DNA from: Lepus europaeus
Lineage: Eukaryota > Chordata > Mammalia > Lagomorpha > Leporidae
DNA: 64,000 bases
NCBI RefSeq assembly: GCF_033115175.1
Contig: NC_084827.1
Coordinates: forward strand, 22,500,001-22,564,000
Direction: 5' to 3'
Position numbers and translations under genes: made by a program. Of this stretch, positions 32,085 to 41,940 are shown piece after piece (the stretch's first letter is position 1; each line of letters starts with the position of its first letter). The notes under the pieces were generated by a model that did not search any database, was not told the DNA's origin, and saw only the letters and a program-made list of their open reading frames with translations.

Positions 32085-32230
32085 TCAGCTTTATTGAAAT
32101 ATGATTTACATACTATAAAATGCACAATTATAAAATATTCACTTGAGACTGTAATCTGTATCAAGTTTGTCGGGTTTACATATTTGCATATCTACCAACA
32201 CAATCAATTGCATTTTAAATAGATATAATC
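32085..32230 (-). mobile_element. L1M 3' UTR fragment
   Basis: The plus strand carries 'tttattgaaatatgattta', 'catactataaaatgcac' and 'gtttacatatttgcatatc', matching the complemented L1M 3' UTR ('TTGAGATATAATTCACATAC' type). Confidence 0.6.
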
Positions 32231-32519
32231 AGACTTTCAATTCAAGACAGCATATTGACTTCTAGCATCAATACAGAAATCTTAACAAAATTATCACAAC
32301 AAGAAAAATCAACTGAAAAATGGGTAAAACAAAAGGAATGGATAGCTATGCACAGCTGATAGAGGAACCTGTTGGTACTAAAGCAAGCACAAAGGGTACA
32401 GATATTGATCTGGTGGTTTCAGTGATAGCCAGTGGTATCCCTTACATTGAGCAGTTCTCTCTTCTCAATCGCTTGTATTAGAGATCCTCAAGTCTTTATT
32501 TTTGACTCCTCTCTTTTTC
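32231..32519. other. Unassigned sequence
   Basis: Nothing recognised. Confidence 0.4.
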
Positions 32520-32990
32520 CATAGTCTATCGATCAGGAAACCACCATTAGTTCTACTTGAAAAATATGTCCATAATCTGTTTCTCATCATTGCCCATGAT
32601 CTGTCCTGGCCCAAATCCCACCATTTCTACCATAGATTATTGCAATTACTTCCTAGTTGGTATTCTATGTTCCACCTTGTCTAGCCCTAGAATCAATAGC
32701 CACAGTAGTTCTTTTACAGATTAAGTCAGGGCATGCTACTCTCAAATGGATCCTCATTTTGCTCATAATAGAATCTTCAGTTCTTCTAGACCAGCAAGAG
32801 CCTACAAGACCCTGTGTCATATGTTCAGTCATAACCCATTATACCTGTGATGGTAGCTCCTTGTACACGTCCCCCTGATTGCTCCACCGCATACGCTGTG
32901 GCCTCTGTGAGGCTATCACACAGGCTCAGGTTCTCAACTGAGAGTCTTGCACAGACTCTTTTGCATGTCAGAATGTCAGAATGTCTTTAC
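32520..32990 (+). mobile_element. L2 LINE 3' relic
   Basis: Resembles L2 in order: 'tattgcaattacttcc', 'cacagtagttcttttacag', 'taagtcagggcatgctac', 'atggatcctcattttgctc', 'gagcctacaagaccctg'. No open frame survives. Confidence 0.65.
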
Positions 32991-33089
32991 CTCTGATATA
33001 TCTAACAGTTCGAGTCTCCCAAAAGTGAAAACTGAACCTTTGCCAAGGATCCAAATGCTACCAATTTGTTTTAAAAGCAATTTTAGGGC

Positions 33090-33280
33090 CAGCGCTGTGG
33101 CACAGTGGGTTAATCCTCCGCCTGTGGTGCCAGCATTCCACATGGGCACCTGGTTCTAGTTCCGGTTGCTCCTCTTCCAGTCCAGCTCTCTGCTGTGGTC
33201 TGGGAAGGCAGTGGACCACAGTGAGGATAGCCCTCACTGTCTGTAACTCTACCTGTCAAATACATAAATAAAACATTTTT
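33090..33280 (+). repeat. CSINE with internal deletion
   Basis: Head 'GGGCCAGCGCTGTGGCAC' through 'CCAGCTCTCTGCTGTGG' and 'GGAAGGCAGTGG', then a jump to the 3' end 'CTCACTGTCTGTAACTC' and 'CTGTCAAATACATAAATAAA'. About 110-130 bp of the usual middle is missing. Confidence 0.85.
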
Positions 33281-33569
33281 TTAAAAATTTAAAAATAAAA
33301 TAATTAAGACCAATTTAAATTATTTTAATTGAAAACTTGATAAAACTTGATACATTTATTTGGTGTGTGATGCTAAAACCAAGTTAGTTAGGATTTCATT
33401 TCCATGAAAAAGTTTTACAAAATTTAAAGAATGTTTTCACCTTAAACAAATGTTAAGCATTTGAGAAAATAAACAACTTACCCTGATTGGATATTGCACA
33501 ATGTGTACAAATATCAAACACCACATAGTACTCCAATATTACATTGAATATTTACTTACCTATTAAATT
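33281..33569. other. Unassigned AT-rich sequence
   Basis: Nothing recognised. Confidence 0.4.
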
Positions 33570-33759
33570 TTAAAATAAATTTTTAAAAGTTTATTAAAAG
33601 GGTGCACAATTCATGTATTTCATATATACAAATTTTTAAAAGGAATTACTTTTTCGATTAGTATGTACAGTTGCACATTTTTATGGGGTATAGTGTGCTA
33701 TTTTCTTAAAAGATTTATTTATTTATTTGAAAGTCAGAATTGCACAGAGAGAGAAAGAG

Positions 33760-33794
<35 letters not shown>

Positions 33795-35130
33795 GAGCGA
33801 GGTCTTCCATACGCTTCACTCCCCAGTTGGCCATAATGGTTGGAGCTACACCGTTCCAAAGTCAGGAGCTAGGAGCTTCTGTTGGGTCTCCCACAGACTT
33901 GAGCCATCCTCTACTGCTTTCCCTGGCCATAGCAGAGAGCTGGATTGGATGTGGAGCAGCTGGGACTCAAATTGGAATCCATATGGGATGCCAGCGCACC
34001 AGGAGGCAGCTTTAGCCGCTATGCCACATATACACATATACACATTGTAAACTGGTCATTCCAGGTAATTAGACTTCTTACTTCATTATTTTTCTTAGTG
34101 TTTGGAAACAGCTTCTTTGTTCTAGTTATTCATACAAAAGATGTTTTCATGATTTGTAGTTACCAGATAGTGCTGCAGAACACACTCCTTACCTTCACCT
34201 GATTGCATTTTGGTACCTATTATCAAACTTCCCACAATTTCTCTCCTCCTACTCTTATTAGCATCCAGTAACCACTGTTTTAAATTCATACAGACTCTCT
34301 ATGTAATACATTATATATGATGCATTATATTATATATGTGTAATATATATATATATGAATCTCTCAAGTGAGAAATAACATGATGTCTTTTTCCATGTAT
34401 GGCTTATTTCATTTAAAATAATAATCTCTAGTTCCATCCATTTTGCTGCAAATGTTAGTATTTCATTATTTTATGGCTAAATAATAATCCATTGTGTACA
34501 TACATTACATTTTCTTCAATCATTCATTCATCCATGGACACCCATGTTTATTCTATATACTGGTTATTGTAAATAGTGCTTAATCTATATGAGAGTGTAT
34601 GTGTCTCCTTCATCTGCTGTTTTCATTTCCTTCAGGTATATACCCAGACGTTGATAGCTAGGTCATCAGGGTGTTCTATTTTTGGGGAACCTACATAATG
34701 TTCTTCCTAAAGGCTGTACCAATTTGCATGCCCACCCAAGTTTATTAGGATCCCTCTTTTCAAGCCAGTATTTATCTGTTGTCTTTTTGGTAATAATAGT
34801 CATTTGATCTCGGGTGAGATGATATCACATTAAGTTTTGATTTGCATTTTCTTTTTTGCTAGAGAGATTGAGCATTTTTTGTGTGTATTTGTTGCACATT
34901 TGACTTTAGTTTGATAATTATCCATTCAGGCTCCTTTACCATTTCTTAACTGGATTGTTTAATACCTTGGTGCATACCTGGTATATTCTAATTATGAATC
35001 CTTTGTCAGAAACATAATTTGCAAACATTTTCTCTGATTTGTGGCTTGTCTCTTCACTCATTATTTTCATTGCTGTGCAGAAGCTTCTGAGTTTGACATT
35101 ATCTCATTTGTCTATTTTTATAGTTTCATT
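33570..35130 (-). mobile_element. L1 3' relic with CSINE insertion
   Basis: The plus strand reads as complemented L1: 3' UTR-like 33575-33700, then 'taataatccattgtgtacat', 'ccatggacacccatgtttat', 'ggtatatacccagacgttg', 'ggctgtaccaatttgcatgc', 'tttgatttgcattttc', 'gaatcctttgtcagaaac' and 'tgctgtgcagaagcttctga'. The order is continuous from 3' UTR into ORF2. Confidence 0.8.
33710..34030 (-). repeat. CSINE inserted in L1
   Basis: Reverse-oriented: 'agatttatttatttatttga', (GA)n at 33757-33790, 'tggccataatggttggagc', 'CATATGGGATGCCAGCGC', then a decayed head near 'gccgctatgccac'. The TSD was not resolved. Confidence 0.88.
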
Positions 35131-35134
35131 AACA

Positions 35135-35735
35135 TTTAACAATGTACATATTTTGGGGTACAGTGTTATGTTTCAATAAATGTATACATTATGTGTTGAT
35201 CAAATCTGGATATTTAACATTTCTTCTCCTTGACATTATATTGGGAGGTTTCGAGCTTCTATCTTCTTCTAATCTCACATGAAATAGGTAATAGATAATA
35301 TGATCTATAGCACCCCATTGTGCATAGAACACTAGAAGCTATCCCTTTTATCTGACTGCATTTTGGTACTAATCCTTCCATTTTACACCATCCCCCCCTC
35401 CTTCTTCCATTCCAGCTTCTGCTAATCACTATTTAATGCTCAGAAATCTTCCACATCTGAGAAAGAGCATGTGGTACTTGTCTTTCTGTGCCTGGAATAT
35501 TTTACCTAATACAATGCCATTAAGTTACATCCACATACCTGCAAATGACAAGATTTCCTTCTTTTTCATGGCTGAATGTATATGTACATACCAGATTCTC
35601 TATCCATTCATTTGTTGATACACACCATGGTAGTTTCCATGTTTTGGCTATGGTGAACAGTGCTGCAATAAACACGAGAATGCCACTATCTCTGGATTTA
35701 ATTATTTCATTTTTTGCACATAGGGAAACACAGGG
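35135..35735 (-). mobile_element. Second L1 3' UTR/ORF2 relic
   Basis: It repeats the same kind of content as 34230-34620. The complemented L1 3' UTR is 'acatattttggggtacag', 'tgtgttgatcaaatctgg' and 'catagaacactagaagc'. The ORF2 end is 'ggctgaatgtatatgtacat' and 'gctatggtgaacagtgctgc'. The duplicated content shows two separate L1 insertions in the same orientation. Confidence 0.75.
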
Positions 35736-36149
35736 TACAGTTGTAATGTGTGAAAGTAATCAAGAAAGGAGAGGAAGCCAACGTAGGCATGCTTTTAACC
35801 ACACAGCTAGCATGGTGGATGCTTGAAGCTTAATTCCATTGAGAGGCCATGGAAAATGTGCAACCCTTTCCAAAGAATCACTCCACCAAACAGGTGGGGA
35901 AAATGCTACATAGATCCCAATTCCAGTCAGTTCTTTGCTCTGAGAGGAGAAACGAAGTAGAATCACCAGCATTTGTGGGTAAGGTCATAGTTAATGATAA
36001 AGCTCTTGAGATAACTCATAAAACATAGGTGATGTGGAACAAGCTACATGTCTCCTATCCCAGGTAATCTATCCACCCACCTGTCAATCAGATGACCCCT
36101 TCCTCAGGATGTACCTCCCCTTACCTGGGACCAGGGAGCAGTATTAGGT
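35736..36149. other. Unassigned sequence
   Basis: No gene or clear repeat recognised. Confidence 0.4.
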
Positions 36150-36163
36150 AACCATTTCCTTTT

Positions 36164-36254
36164 TTTTTTTTTTTTTCATTTTCAATTCTCTTTATATACA
36201 GAAGATCAGTTTAGTACATATTAGGTAAAGATTTCAACAGTTTGCCCATATAGC
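36164..36254 (-). mobile_element. Very short L1 3' end (~90 bp) with TSD
   Basis: Poly-T followed by complemented L1 3' end 'ttcaattctctttatatac', 'agaagatcagtttagtac' and 'tttcaacagtttgcccatat'. TSD AACCATTTCCTTTT at 36150-36163 and 36255-36268 (the T-run boundary is fuzzy). It lacks the G-rich UTR block and the AATAAA end, which is odd for target-primed insertion (see finding). Confidence 0.85.
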
Positions 36255-36268
36255 AACCATTTCCTTTT

Positions 36269-36554
36269 TCTAAGCCCATTAAAGCCTGGTAGAGGAAGGG
36301 GGCAATGGCTCTCTCTCCATGTGGACCCAGAGTAAACAGGGTATGGGATCTATCTTACCCTTTCCTGGCCCACTCTACCCTAAACAATGCCCACATGTGT
36401 GTGTGTGTGCATTTTCTTCATGTCATGTTTGTGCCTGTACTTAGAATGCTTCTTTAAGTAAAATGCAAGAGCCTGGAATGGAAATTTATATAGCTCACAA
36501 CATAGAGAACATATAAAATAAAAAAAAATGAGGATTTTGTGATCTTTTAAACAT
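36269..36554. other. Unassigned sequence
   Basis: Includes a short (GT)n at 36398-36410. Nothing else recognised. Confidence 0.4.
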
Positions 36555-36800
36555 TGCTCAGATGTCATTGTCTCTCAATACCTTTCATGAATTACAATGT
36601 CTGATCCTCATAGGCTATACCAGCCCCTATCACTTCTCTTTACTTTTTTCACACATTATATTAATCCACATCATTATTTTCTATTCCCTCCTCTAAAATC
36701 TAGGGTCCACAATGGTCATCTCTCACTGACACAATTTCAGTATCATTAACAGTCACAGGCTCACAGGAGGCCTCTGCTAAATATTTGTTGAAGGGATAGA
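36555..36800 (+). mobile_element. L2 LINE 3' end relic
   Basis: Resembles L2: 'cagatgtcattgtctctc', 'cacacattatattaatcc', 'atctagggtccacaatgg', and the terminal 'CTAAATATTTGTTGAAGGG'. Confidence 0.6.
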
Positions 36801-37090
36801 AAAATCAGCTCCAGTGGCACATCCAAAATACCCTCTACCACCTCATCCTCAGAGGTCTGTTACTGTCATTATTATATTTCAGATAAACTACTTTTTTGGT
36901 TGCTTACTTTAAGATTTCTTATGTGTCCACCACTAGTTACAAATTCTATGACAGAAAAGACCTTGGATTTCCTATCTACTTTGTTTTGCATTTAAAATAG
37001 GGCCTGCTCATTGTAGTTGCTATCTAAATAGATACTGAGCACAGCAGTGAATGAATAGGATGCTGTATGTTTTAAATAAGCAGGTGCTCT
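36801..37090. other. Unassigned sequence
   Basis: No gene recognised. It may be further L2 or MIR debris. Confidence 0.35.
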
Positions 37091-37300
37091 AGCAAGGGTG
37101 GGGAACATCTGGTCCGCAGGCTGTATAAGGCCCTGAAAATCTTTGGTCTGACCCTGCCAAGACAACTGCAGGTGGGACTTGAAATTCAATAAATCTATAG
37201 CAGGAAAAATTTTAAGTTGGTAATTTTGTATGGCCCCCTGAGTGGTGTTATAATTATCCAAATAGCATTTGGCAAGTAAAAGGTTCCCCATCCAAGATAT
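37091..37300. mobile_element. Short hAT-like DNA transposon (MITE)
   Basis: Terminal inverted repeats: left AGGGTGGGGAAC (about 37097-37108) and right GTTCCCCATCC (about 37284-37294), whose complement is GGATGGGGAAC. The interior 'ggccctgaaaatctttggtc', 'aattttaagttggtaatttt' and 'gtatggccccctgag' matches the widespread mammalian non-autonomous hAT elements by recognition. No transposase is encoded, and the 8-bp TSD has decayed. Confidence 0.7.
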
Positions 37301-37859
37301 TAAAAATAAGGGGATTAAGGGAAATTCTGAGTCCATAACAGCTGAATTAGGTCCCATTATGCCGACTTCTCAGCTAGAAGCAGCAAACGTGTGAATTTAC
37401 AAAGTGAAATAATATGGTTTTCCCGTGAGGTAGTTGAAACCACTGTTTAGTAATGACGCATTATGTTGGACGTTAGAATTCCATATCTGGACCAAATTGC
37501 TGCCTCTTCTACACAAACTGAAGGCTGCCAGTGGAAATCCTGTGTCTCTTATCCCTCCCCAGCCTCACTCAGAGCTCCAAATTGTCATCCCTGCTCCTGA
37601 GAGAGCTCTTCTGGGAAATCCAACCATTTTACATAAGCATAGAAAATCTCTGTCAGAAAGCCAGATGGTCTTTCTTGAATGTGAAGGACTATCTGAGGCT
37701 TAGGAGAAAGAACAATAGGATAAGAGAAAAATACTGGATAAACTTCAAAGAAAAATGCAATTCAACTTATGTTTTAAAATGGAACACATTCCTCTTTCCT
37801 GAGTTACACTTTTTCATTATATCTTTAAAAATCATCAACAAAACCAATGACATTTAGAT
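37301..37859. other. Unassigned sequence
   Basis: Frames of 89 and 108 codons (37434-37703, 37531-37857) overlap each other and have no motif. No repeat recognised. Confidence 0.4.
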
Positions 37860-38005
37860 TTTTTACTGTTTTATTGTAGAAATCTCTTCTTTCACATTTA
37901 ATGTATAGGTCTAATCTGTTTCAAGTTAATTTTTGCGCAAGGTGTAAGGTCTTTGTTGAAGGACATCATTTTTTACATATAGACATCCAATTGCCCAGTA
38001 ATATT

Positions 38006-38345
38006 TTTAAGGCTGACACAAAACACACCAAACACCAGAGTAAGGCGGAAGGGCTTATTGGTGGGGAAAACCTAACAGAACAGAGGGAAGGGGCGAAGAA
38101 GGAAAAAGAGAGAGAGGAGGAGAGCGTAAGAAGAGCCTGAGAAAGAAAGACACATGCTCAGGAACAAGTCCTGTTAAACCTTTGCAGGGGACAGGCAGGG
38201 AAGTAGGAACAGTGAATCCCATTAGGGGTAGAGTTTACACCTGTGGTTGGACCATGTGGTCACCTGGCTTCCAGCAATGGTGGTGGTGGGGGCTGGAGTA
38301 TAGGATGCTGTCCAGGGAGTAGATTGCACCACAGATAGGACTGCA
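38006..38345 (-). mobile_element. LTR-like insertion in L1 ORF2
   Basis: Non-L1, GC-richer insert between two continuous L1 phrases. In minus orientation the end carries CCAATAAG (a poly-A-like signal) followed about 50 nt later by TTTTGTGTCAGCC, a plausible LTR 3' end. Repeated AATATTT at both sides may be the duplicated target. The class is unknown. Confidence 0.45.
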
Positions 38346-38379
38346 CTATTTTACTAACAATATTTGTTGAAAATATTAT

Positions 38380-38840
38380 CATTTGTTTTTTTCTTAAACT
38401 TTATTTAATAAATATAAAAATTTCCAAAGTACAACTTTTGGATTATAGTGGTTTTTCCTCCTATAACCTCCCTATCACCCACCACCATTCCATCCCCCAC
38501 TCCTTCTGCAATCCCATTCTTCATCAAGATTCATTTTCAATTATCTTTATATACATAAGATCAACTTAGTATATACTAAGTAAAGATTTTAACAGTTTGC
38601 ACCCCAAAAGGACAAATATATGTTCTTCCTGATCCATGACAACTAACTGAGCACCTAAAAGGAAAGCTGTTGAAGTGAAACGGACACTATGAGAAACAAT
38701 GACTTGATCAGCCCTTGTCCTGACTGTCGAGGAACAACTTACTATTTTATTCACTTTAGTATTTTTTTGTTCTACTTAATACCATTGGTTGAACTCTTCA
38801 ATTAACACACAATTATTCTTGGGCGTTTAAATTTAACTTT
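38380..38840 (-). mobile_element. 5'-inverted (twin-primed) young L1 insertion
   Basis: The left part, 38380-38604, is complemented L1 3' end ('actttatttaataaatat', C-rich tract, 'taaagattttaacagtttgc'). The right part, 38605-38840, is plus-oriented upstream 3' UTR ('gagaaacaatgacttgatca', 'accattggttgaactc', 'acacacaattattcttggg'). It is colinear with the plus-strand copy at 40735-40815. A 9-bp TSD AAATATTAT is perfect at 38371-38379 and 38841-38849, so both halves came in as one event. Confidence 0.9.
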
Positions 38841-39004
38841 AAATATTATTTAAATTATCTGCATGCCTATGTCAAAAAGCATCTAACTACACTTGTGTGT
38901 ACTGTTTCTTATTTTTGCAATCAGTTTTAAGCATATAGATTTAGAGTACATTTTATATAATGACTATGCCTAAATATTTAACTTTGTAGTGTTACTGGAA
39001 ATAG

Positions 39005-39006
<2 letters not shown>

Positions 39007-39036
<30 letters not shown>
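39007..39036. repeat. (TA)n microsatellite
   Basis: About fifteen perfect alternating units. Confidence 0.95.
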
Positions 39037-39042
<6 letters not shown>

Positions 39043-39089
39043 TTTTAAAATTTGAAATCCCATTTGTTTATTACTGGTGTGTGGATTTG

Positions 39090-39335
39090 ATTATAGTTTA
39101 TAGCTCTTCTCTGTATTCCTCCTGAACAGTGATCTTTCTATATTTACTGATTGAACTCTTTATGTAGTGAAGTACTAAGCCTGTGGCTATAAATAAAAAT
39201 ATGCTATCACAAAAATTAAAAAAGAAAAAAAGGAAAGAGGAAGGAGGAAGGGAAGTATCACCACATTCTTAGAATTCTTAGATTCTGTGAAGCACATCGA
39301 ATATTTTATATTAATAAAAATTAAATAATTTTAAA
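39090..39335 (+). mobile_element. Older L1 3' UTR copy (purine-rich type)
   Basis: Shares a signature with 43980 and 54835: 'gatctttctatatttactga', 'taagcctgtggctataaa', a GA/GGAA-rich block (39218-39255), 'attcttagaattcttag' and 'atattaataaaaatta' at the end. I infer an older lagomorph L1 3' UTR type. Confidence 0.6.
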
Positions 39336-39639
39336 AGAAATCAAATTCATTTTTATATTGATTTTTTGTCCTTTGACCTTGTTTTATATACTTATAAGTC
39401 ATATGTATTCCTTACAGTTTTTTTTTTTTTGGAAGGGAAATTTAAAATTGTATTCACCACAATGATCACTTCTAATTGGCACTTCCAATGCCAACTTTTG
39501 AGGCTAGCTTCTAGTTGTTCTTGTAAACCTTTATTGGAACACAGATATGTACATTATTTTATATATTAAATGTGTATGCTGTCATTGCAGAATGGCTTGC
39601 AGAGAATGTATTGACACTGCCACAAATCTGCAAGATTTA
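39336..39639. other. Unassigned AT-rich sequence
   Basis: Contains an 11-nt T run at about 39420. Nothing recognised. Confidence 0.4.
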
Positions 39640-40468
39640 CTAAATTAAGTAACATATTACTTTGAGGGACTAAAAGATTTGAAAACCTTTGGTCTCCATA
39701 AAATATATGAAGGAACCTACCAAAAAAAGTTTAGAGAAATACGTGAGTTTAACAAGATTGGATACTAAAAAATCAGCATTAAAAAAATCAACTGGGGGCC
39801 AGCGCCGTGGCTCACTTGGCTAATCCTCCATCTGCGGTGCCGGAATCCCATATGAGCCCTGGGTTCTAATCCCGGTTGCTCCTCTTCCAGTCCAGCTCTC
39901 TGCTGTGGCCCAAGTGCTTGGGCACCTGCACCCCCATGGGAGACCAGGAGGAAGCACCTGGCTCCTGGCTTCGGATCGGCGTAGCTCCAGCCGTATTGGC
40001 CATCTGGGGGTGAACCAACGGAAGGAAGACCTTTCTCTCTGTCTCTCCCTCTCACTGTCTATAACTCTACCTGTCAAATAAATAAATAAAAAATCTTTAA
40101 AAAGAATGAACTGTTTTCCTATAATATCGTAGCAATAAACAAATTTAAAATACCAAAACTGCATCAAATATGATAGAGATAAATCTGATGAAATATGGGT
40201 AGATATATATGCTTAAACTACAAAGTATTACCAAGAAAGTTAAAAATTACCTTTATCAATGGAAAGATACAGCTTTCTCAAGAGTCAAAAGATTCAGTAC
40301 TATTAAATTGTAAGTTCTCTCCAAATTAATATAAACAACGTAATCTCAATTCAATTCCCACCAGGCCAGCGGGTTTTTGTTAAAATAATGAGTTGATTCT
40401 AAAATGTATATGAATTTCAAAAGATCTATGGTAGACAAAGCAACTCTTAGTCAAACAATACCCTATAA
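39640..40468 (+). mobile_element. Old L1 ORF2 3' relic with CSINE
   Basis: L1 ORF2 phrases: 'gtttaacaagattggatact' before the CSINE, then 'gaactgttttcctat', 'aatctcaattcaattccc', 'gagttgattctaaaatgtat' and 'caaagcaactcttagtcaaa'. The frame is destroyed. Confidence 0.65.
39795..40095 (+). repeat. CSINE inserted in L1
   Basis: Plus-oriented: 'GGGGCCAGCGCCGTGGCTCA', 'CATATGAGCCCTGGGTTC', 'CCAGCTCTCTGCTGTGGCCC', 'GTGAACCAACGGAAGG', (AAAT)n. It lacks the usual 'gggaaagcagtgg' segment. Candidate TSD ATCAACTG (39787-39794) versus ATGAACTG (40096-40103). Confidence 0.9.
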
Positions 40469-40690
40469 CTTGTGCGGTTGTGTGACTGCAGCCTGTTGAA
40501 ATCCTTGCTTAGTATATACTAAGTTGATCTTCAGTATATGAAGGTAATTGAAAATGAAACCCGATGAAGGGCGGGATAGGAGAGGGAGTGGGAGAGGGGA
40601 GGGCCGCGGGAGGGAGGGAGGTTGGGGGGGGGGAGGCCACAACAATACAAAAGTTGCACTTTGTAAATTCACATTTATTAAATAAAAAAT
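40469..40690 (+). mobile_element. Young L1 3' end, subtype A
   Basis: 'CTTGTGCGGTTGTGTGACTG', 'ATCCTTGCTTAGTATATACT', 'GATCTTCAGTATATGAAGG', G-rich block with a 9-10-nt G run, 'CCACAACAATACAAAAGTTG', 'TTTATTAAATAAAAAAT'. Almost the same sequence recurs at 46334-46560. It differs consistently from subtype B in the last 50 bp (CACAACAATACAAAAGTTGCAC versus CATTGTAATCCATAAGCTGTAC in type). Confidence 0.88.
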
Positions 40691-40712
40691 AACTATATAA
40701 CAAACAAACAAA

Positions 40713-41172
40713 AAGAACTTAATACTTTACCCTTTTAGTATTTTTATGTTCTATTTAAAACTATTGGTTGAACTCTGTAATTAATACACAATTATTCTTA
40801 GGTGTTTAAATTTAACTGAAAAGTGATCTCGGTTAAATCAACAACAGGAATCACTGTGCTCTTACTCCTCATGTGTAATCTCTGTCTTTAATGTGTTGTA
40901 CATTGTGAATTAATGCTATAACTAGTACTCAAATAGTGTTTTACACTTTGTGTATCTGTGTGGATGCAAACTGTTGAAATCTTTACTTAATATATGCTAA
41001 ATTGATCTTCTGTATATAAAGATAATTGAAAATTAATCTTGATGTGAATGGAAGGGGAGAGGGAGTGGGAGAGGGGAGTGTTGTGGGTGGGAGGGAAGTT
41101 ATGGGGGAGGAGCTATTGTAATCCATAAGCTGTACTTTGGAAATTTATGTTCATTAAATAAAATTTAAAAAA
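40713..41172 (+). mobile_element. Young L1 3' end, subtype B, internally deleted
   Basis: Upstream 3' UTR part 'tttagtatttttatgttc', 'actattggttgaactctg', 'ttaactgaaaagtgatctc' up to about 40830, then 'caacaacaggaatcactgtg', 'CTTTAATGTGTTGTACATTG' and the G-rich block, ending 'TTCATTAAATAAAA'. From memory of the family, several hundred bp normally lie between these parts, so I infer a deletion at about 40830. Confidence 0.85.
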
Positions 41173-41214
41173 AAAAAGAATAGGAGAAGAGGGATGATTT
41201 TGAGAAGCATTAGG

Positions 41215-41800
41215 AAGAACCAGCATTGTGACACAGCGGGTTGAGCTGCCACCTCTGAGAGTGGCATCCCATGTCAGAGTGCTAGTTTGGGTTCCTGCTG
41301 TACTGTTTCTGATTCAGCTAACTGCTAATGTGCCTGGGGAAAAAGCAGAAGATGGCCCAAGTACTTGGGTCCCTGCCATGCACCTGGGACACCTAGATGG
41401 AGCTGCTAGTTACTGGTTTTGGACTGATCCAGCCCTGACCATGGCCTCCATTTGTGGAGTGAACCAATACAAGGAAGATCTCCCTCTCTCTCTCTCTCTC
41501 TCTCTTTCTCTCTTTCTCTTAGTCTCTGTCTATCATGTATGTCTCTCTATATATATAACTCTGATTATTTTTATTTTAATTTTTAATTAGTTTTAATAGA
41601 TTCAATGTGATTTGTAGACACAAATATAAAAACATAGTGATATTCCCTGCCTCCCTCCTTCCCTCTAGCCCCCTCATTCCCTCCCACCCTCATTCCTTCT
41701 CCCTATCTTTCTTTTCTCTCTCTCTTCCTCTCTCTCCACTCTCTCTCTCTGCCTCTGCCTCTCAGTAACTCTGACTTTCACACAAATAAAGAAAGCTTAA
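41215..41800 (+). repeat. CSINE with interrupted 3' part
   Basis: 'CCAGCATTGTGACACAGCGG', 'GATGGCCCAAGTACTTGGG', 'GGAGTGAACCAATACAAGG', CT tract to about 41520. Then 41560-41720 is non-SINE ('aatgtgatttgtagacac' and a CCT-rich run, possibly complemented old L1 3' UTR). A second SINE-like 3' end follows: 'CTCTGCCTCTCAGTAACTCT' and 'CACAAATAAAGAAAG'. It is either one interrupted SINE or two fragments. Confidence 0.65.
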
Positions 41801-41801
41801 T

Positions 41802-41803
<2 letters not shown>

Positions 41804-41836
<33 letters not shown>
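41804..41836. repeat. (GA)n microsatellite
   Basis: About sixteen GA units directly after a SINE-like tail. Confidence 0.92.
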
Positions 41837-41838
<2 letters not shown>

Positions 41839-41940
41839 GGAGGAAAGGAAATGTTATATTCAAAGAACTGTTTCTATGAACTACAATAAATTTGATATAT
41901 TTATATTAATATCACAATAGAAACAAAATATAAAGAAATG
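41837..41940 (+). mobile_element. Older L1 3' UTR tail fragment
   Basis: 'gggaggaaaggaaatg', 'tgtttctatgaactac' and 'tatatttatattaatatcac' resemble the end of the copies at 39230 and 55300. Confidence 0.45.

Larger units (their letters stand above)
37860..38910 (-). mobile_element. L1 ORF2 host relic split by two insertions
   Basis: Complemented L1 ORF2 phrases: 'tttaatgtataggtctaatc', 'caagttaatttttgcgcaag', 'ggtgtaaggtctttgttg', 'catccaattgcccagtaat' at 37890-38003, then 'aatatttgttgaaaatatta' at 38360. They resume after the second insertion at 38841. This fixes the order of later insertions. Confidence 0.65.

Noticed and set aside
41470-41836. CRISPR-like or satellite array
   Set aside because: The periodicity is only CT and GA dinucleotides from SINE tails. 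There are no regularly spaced repeats with unique spacers anywhere in the window.
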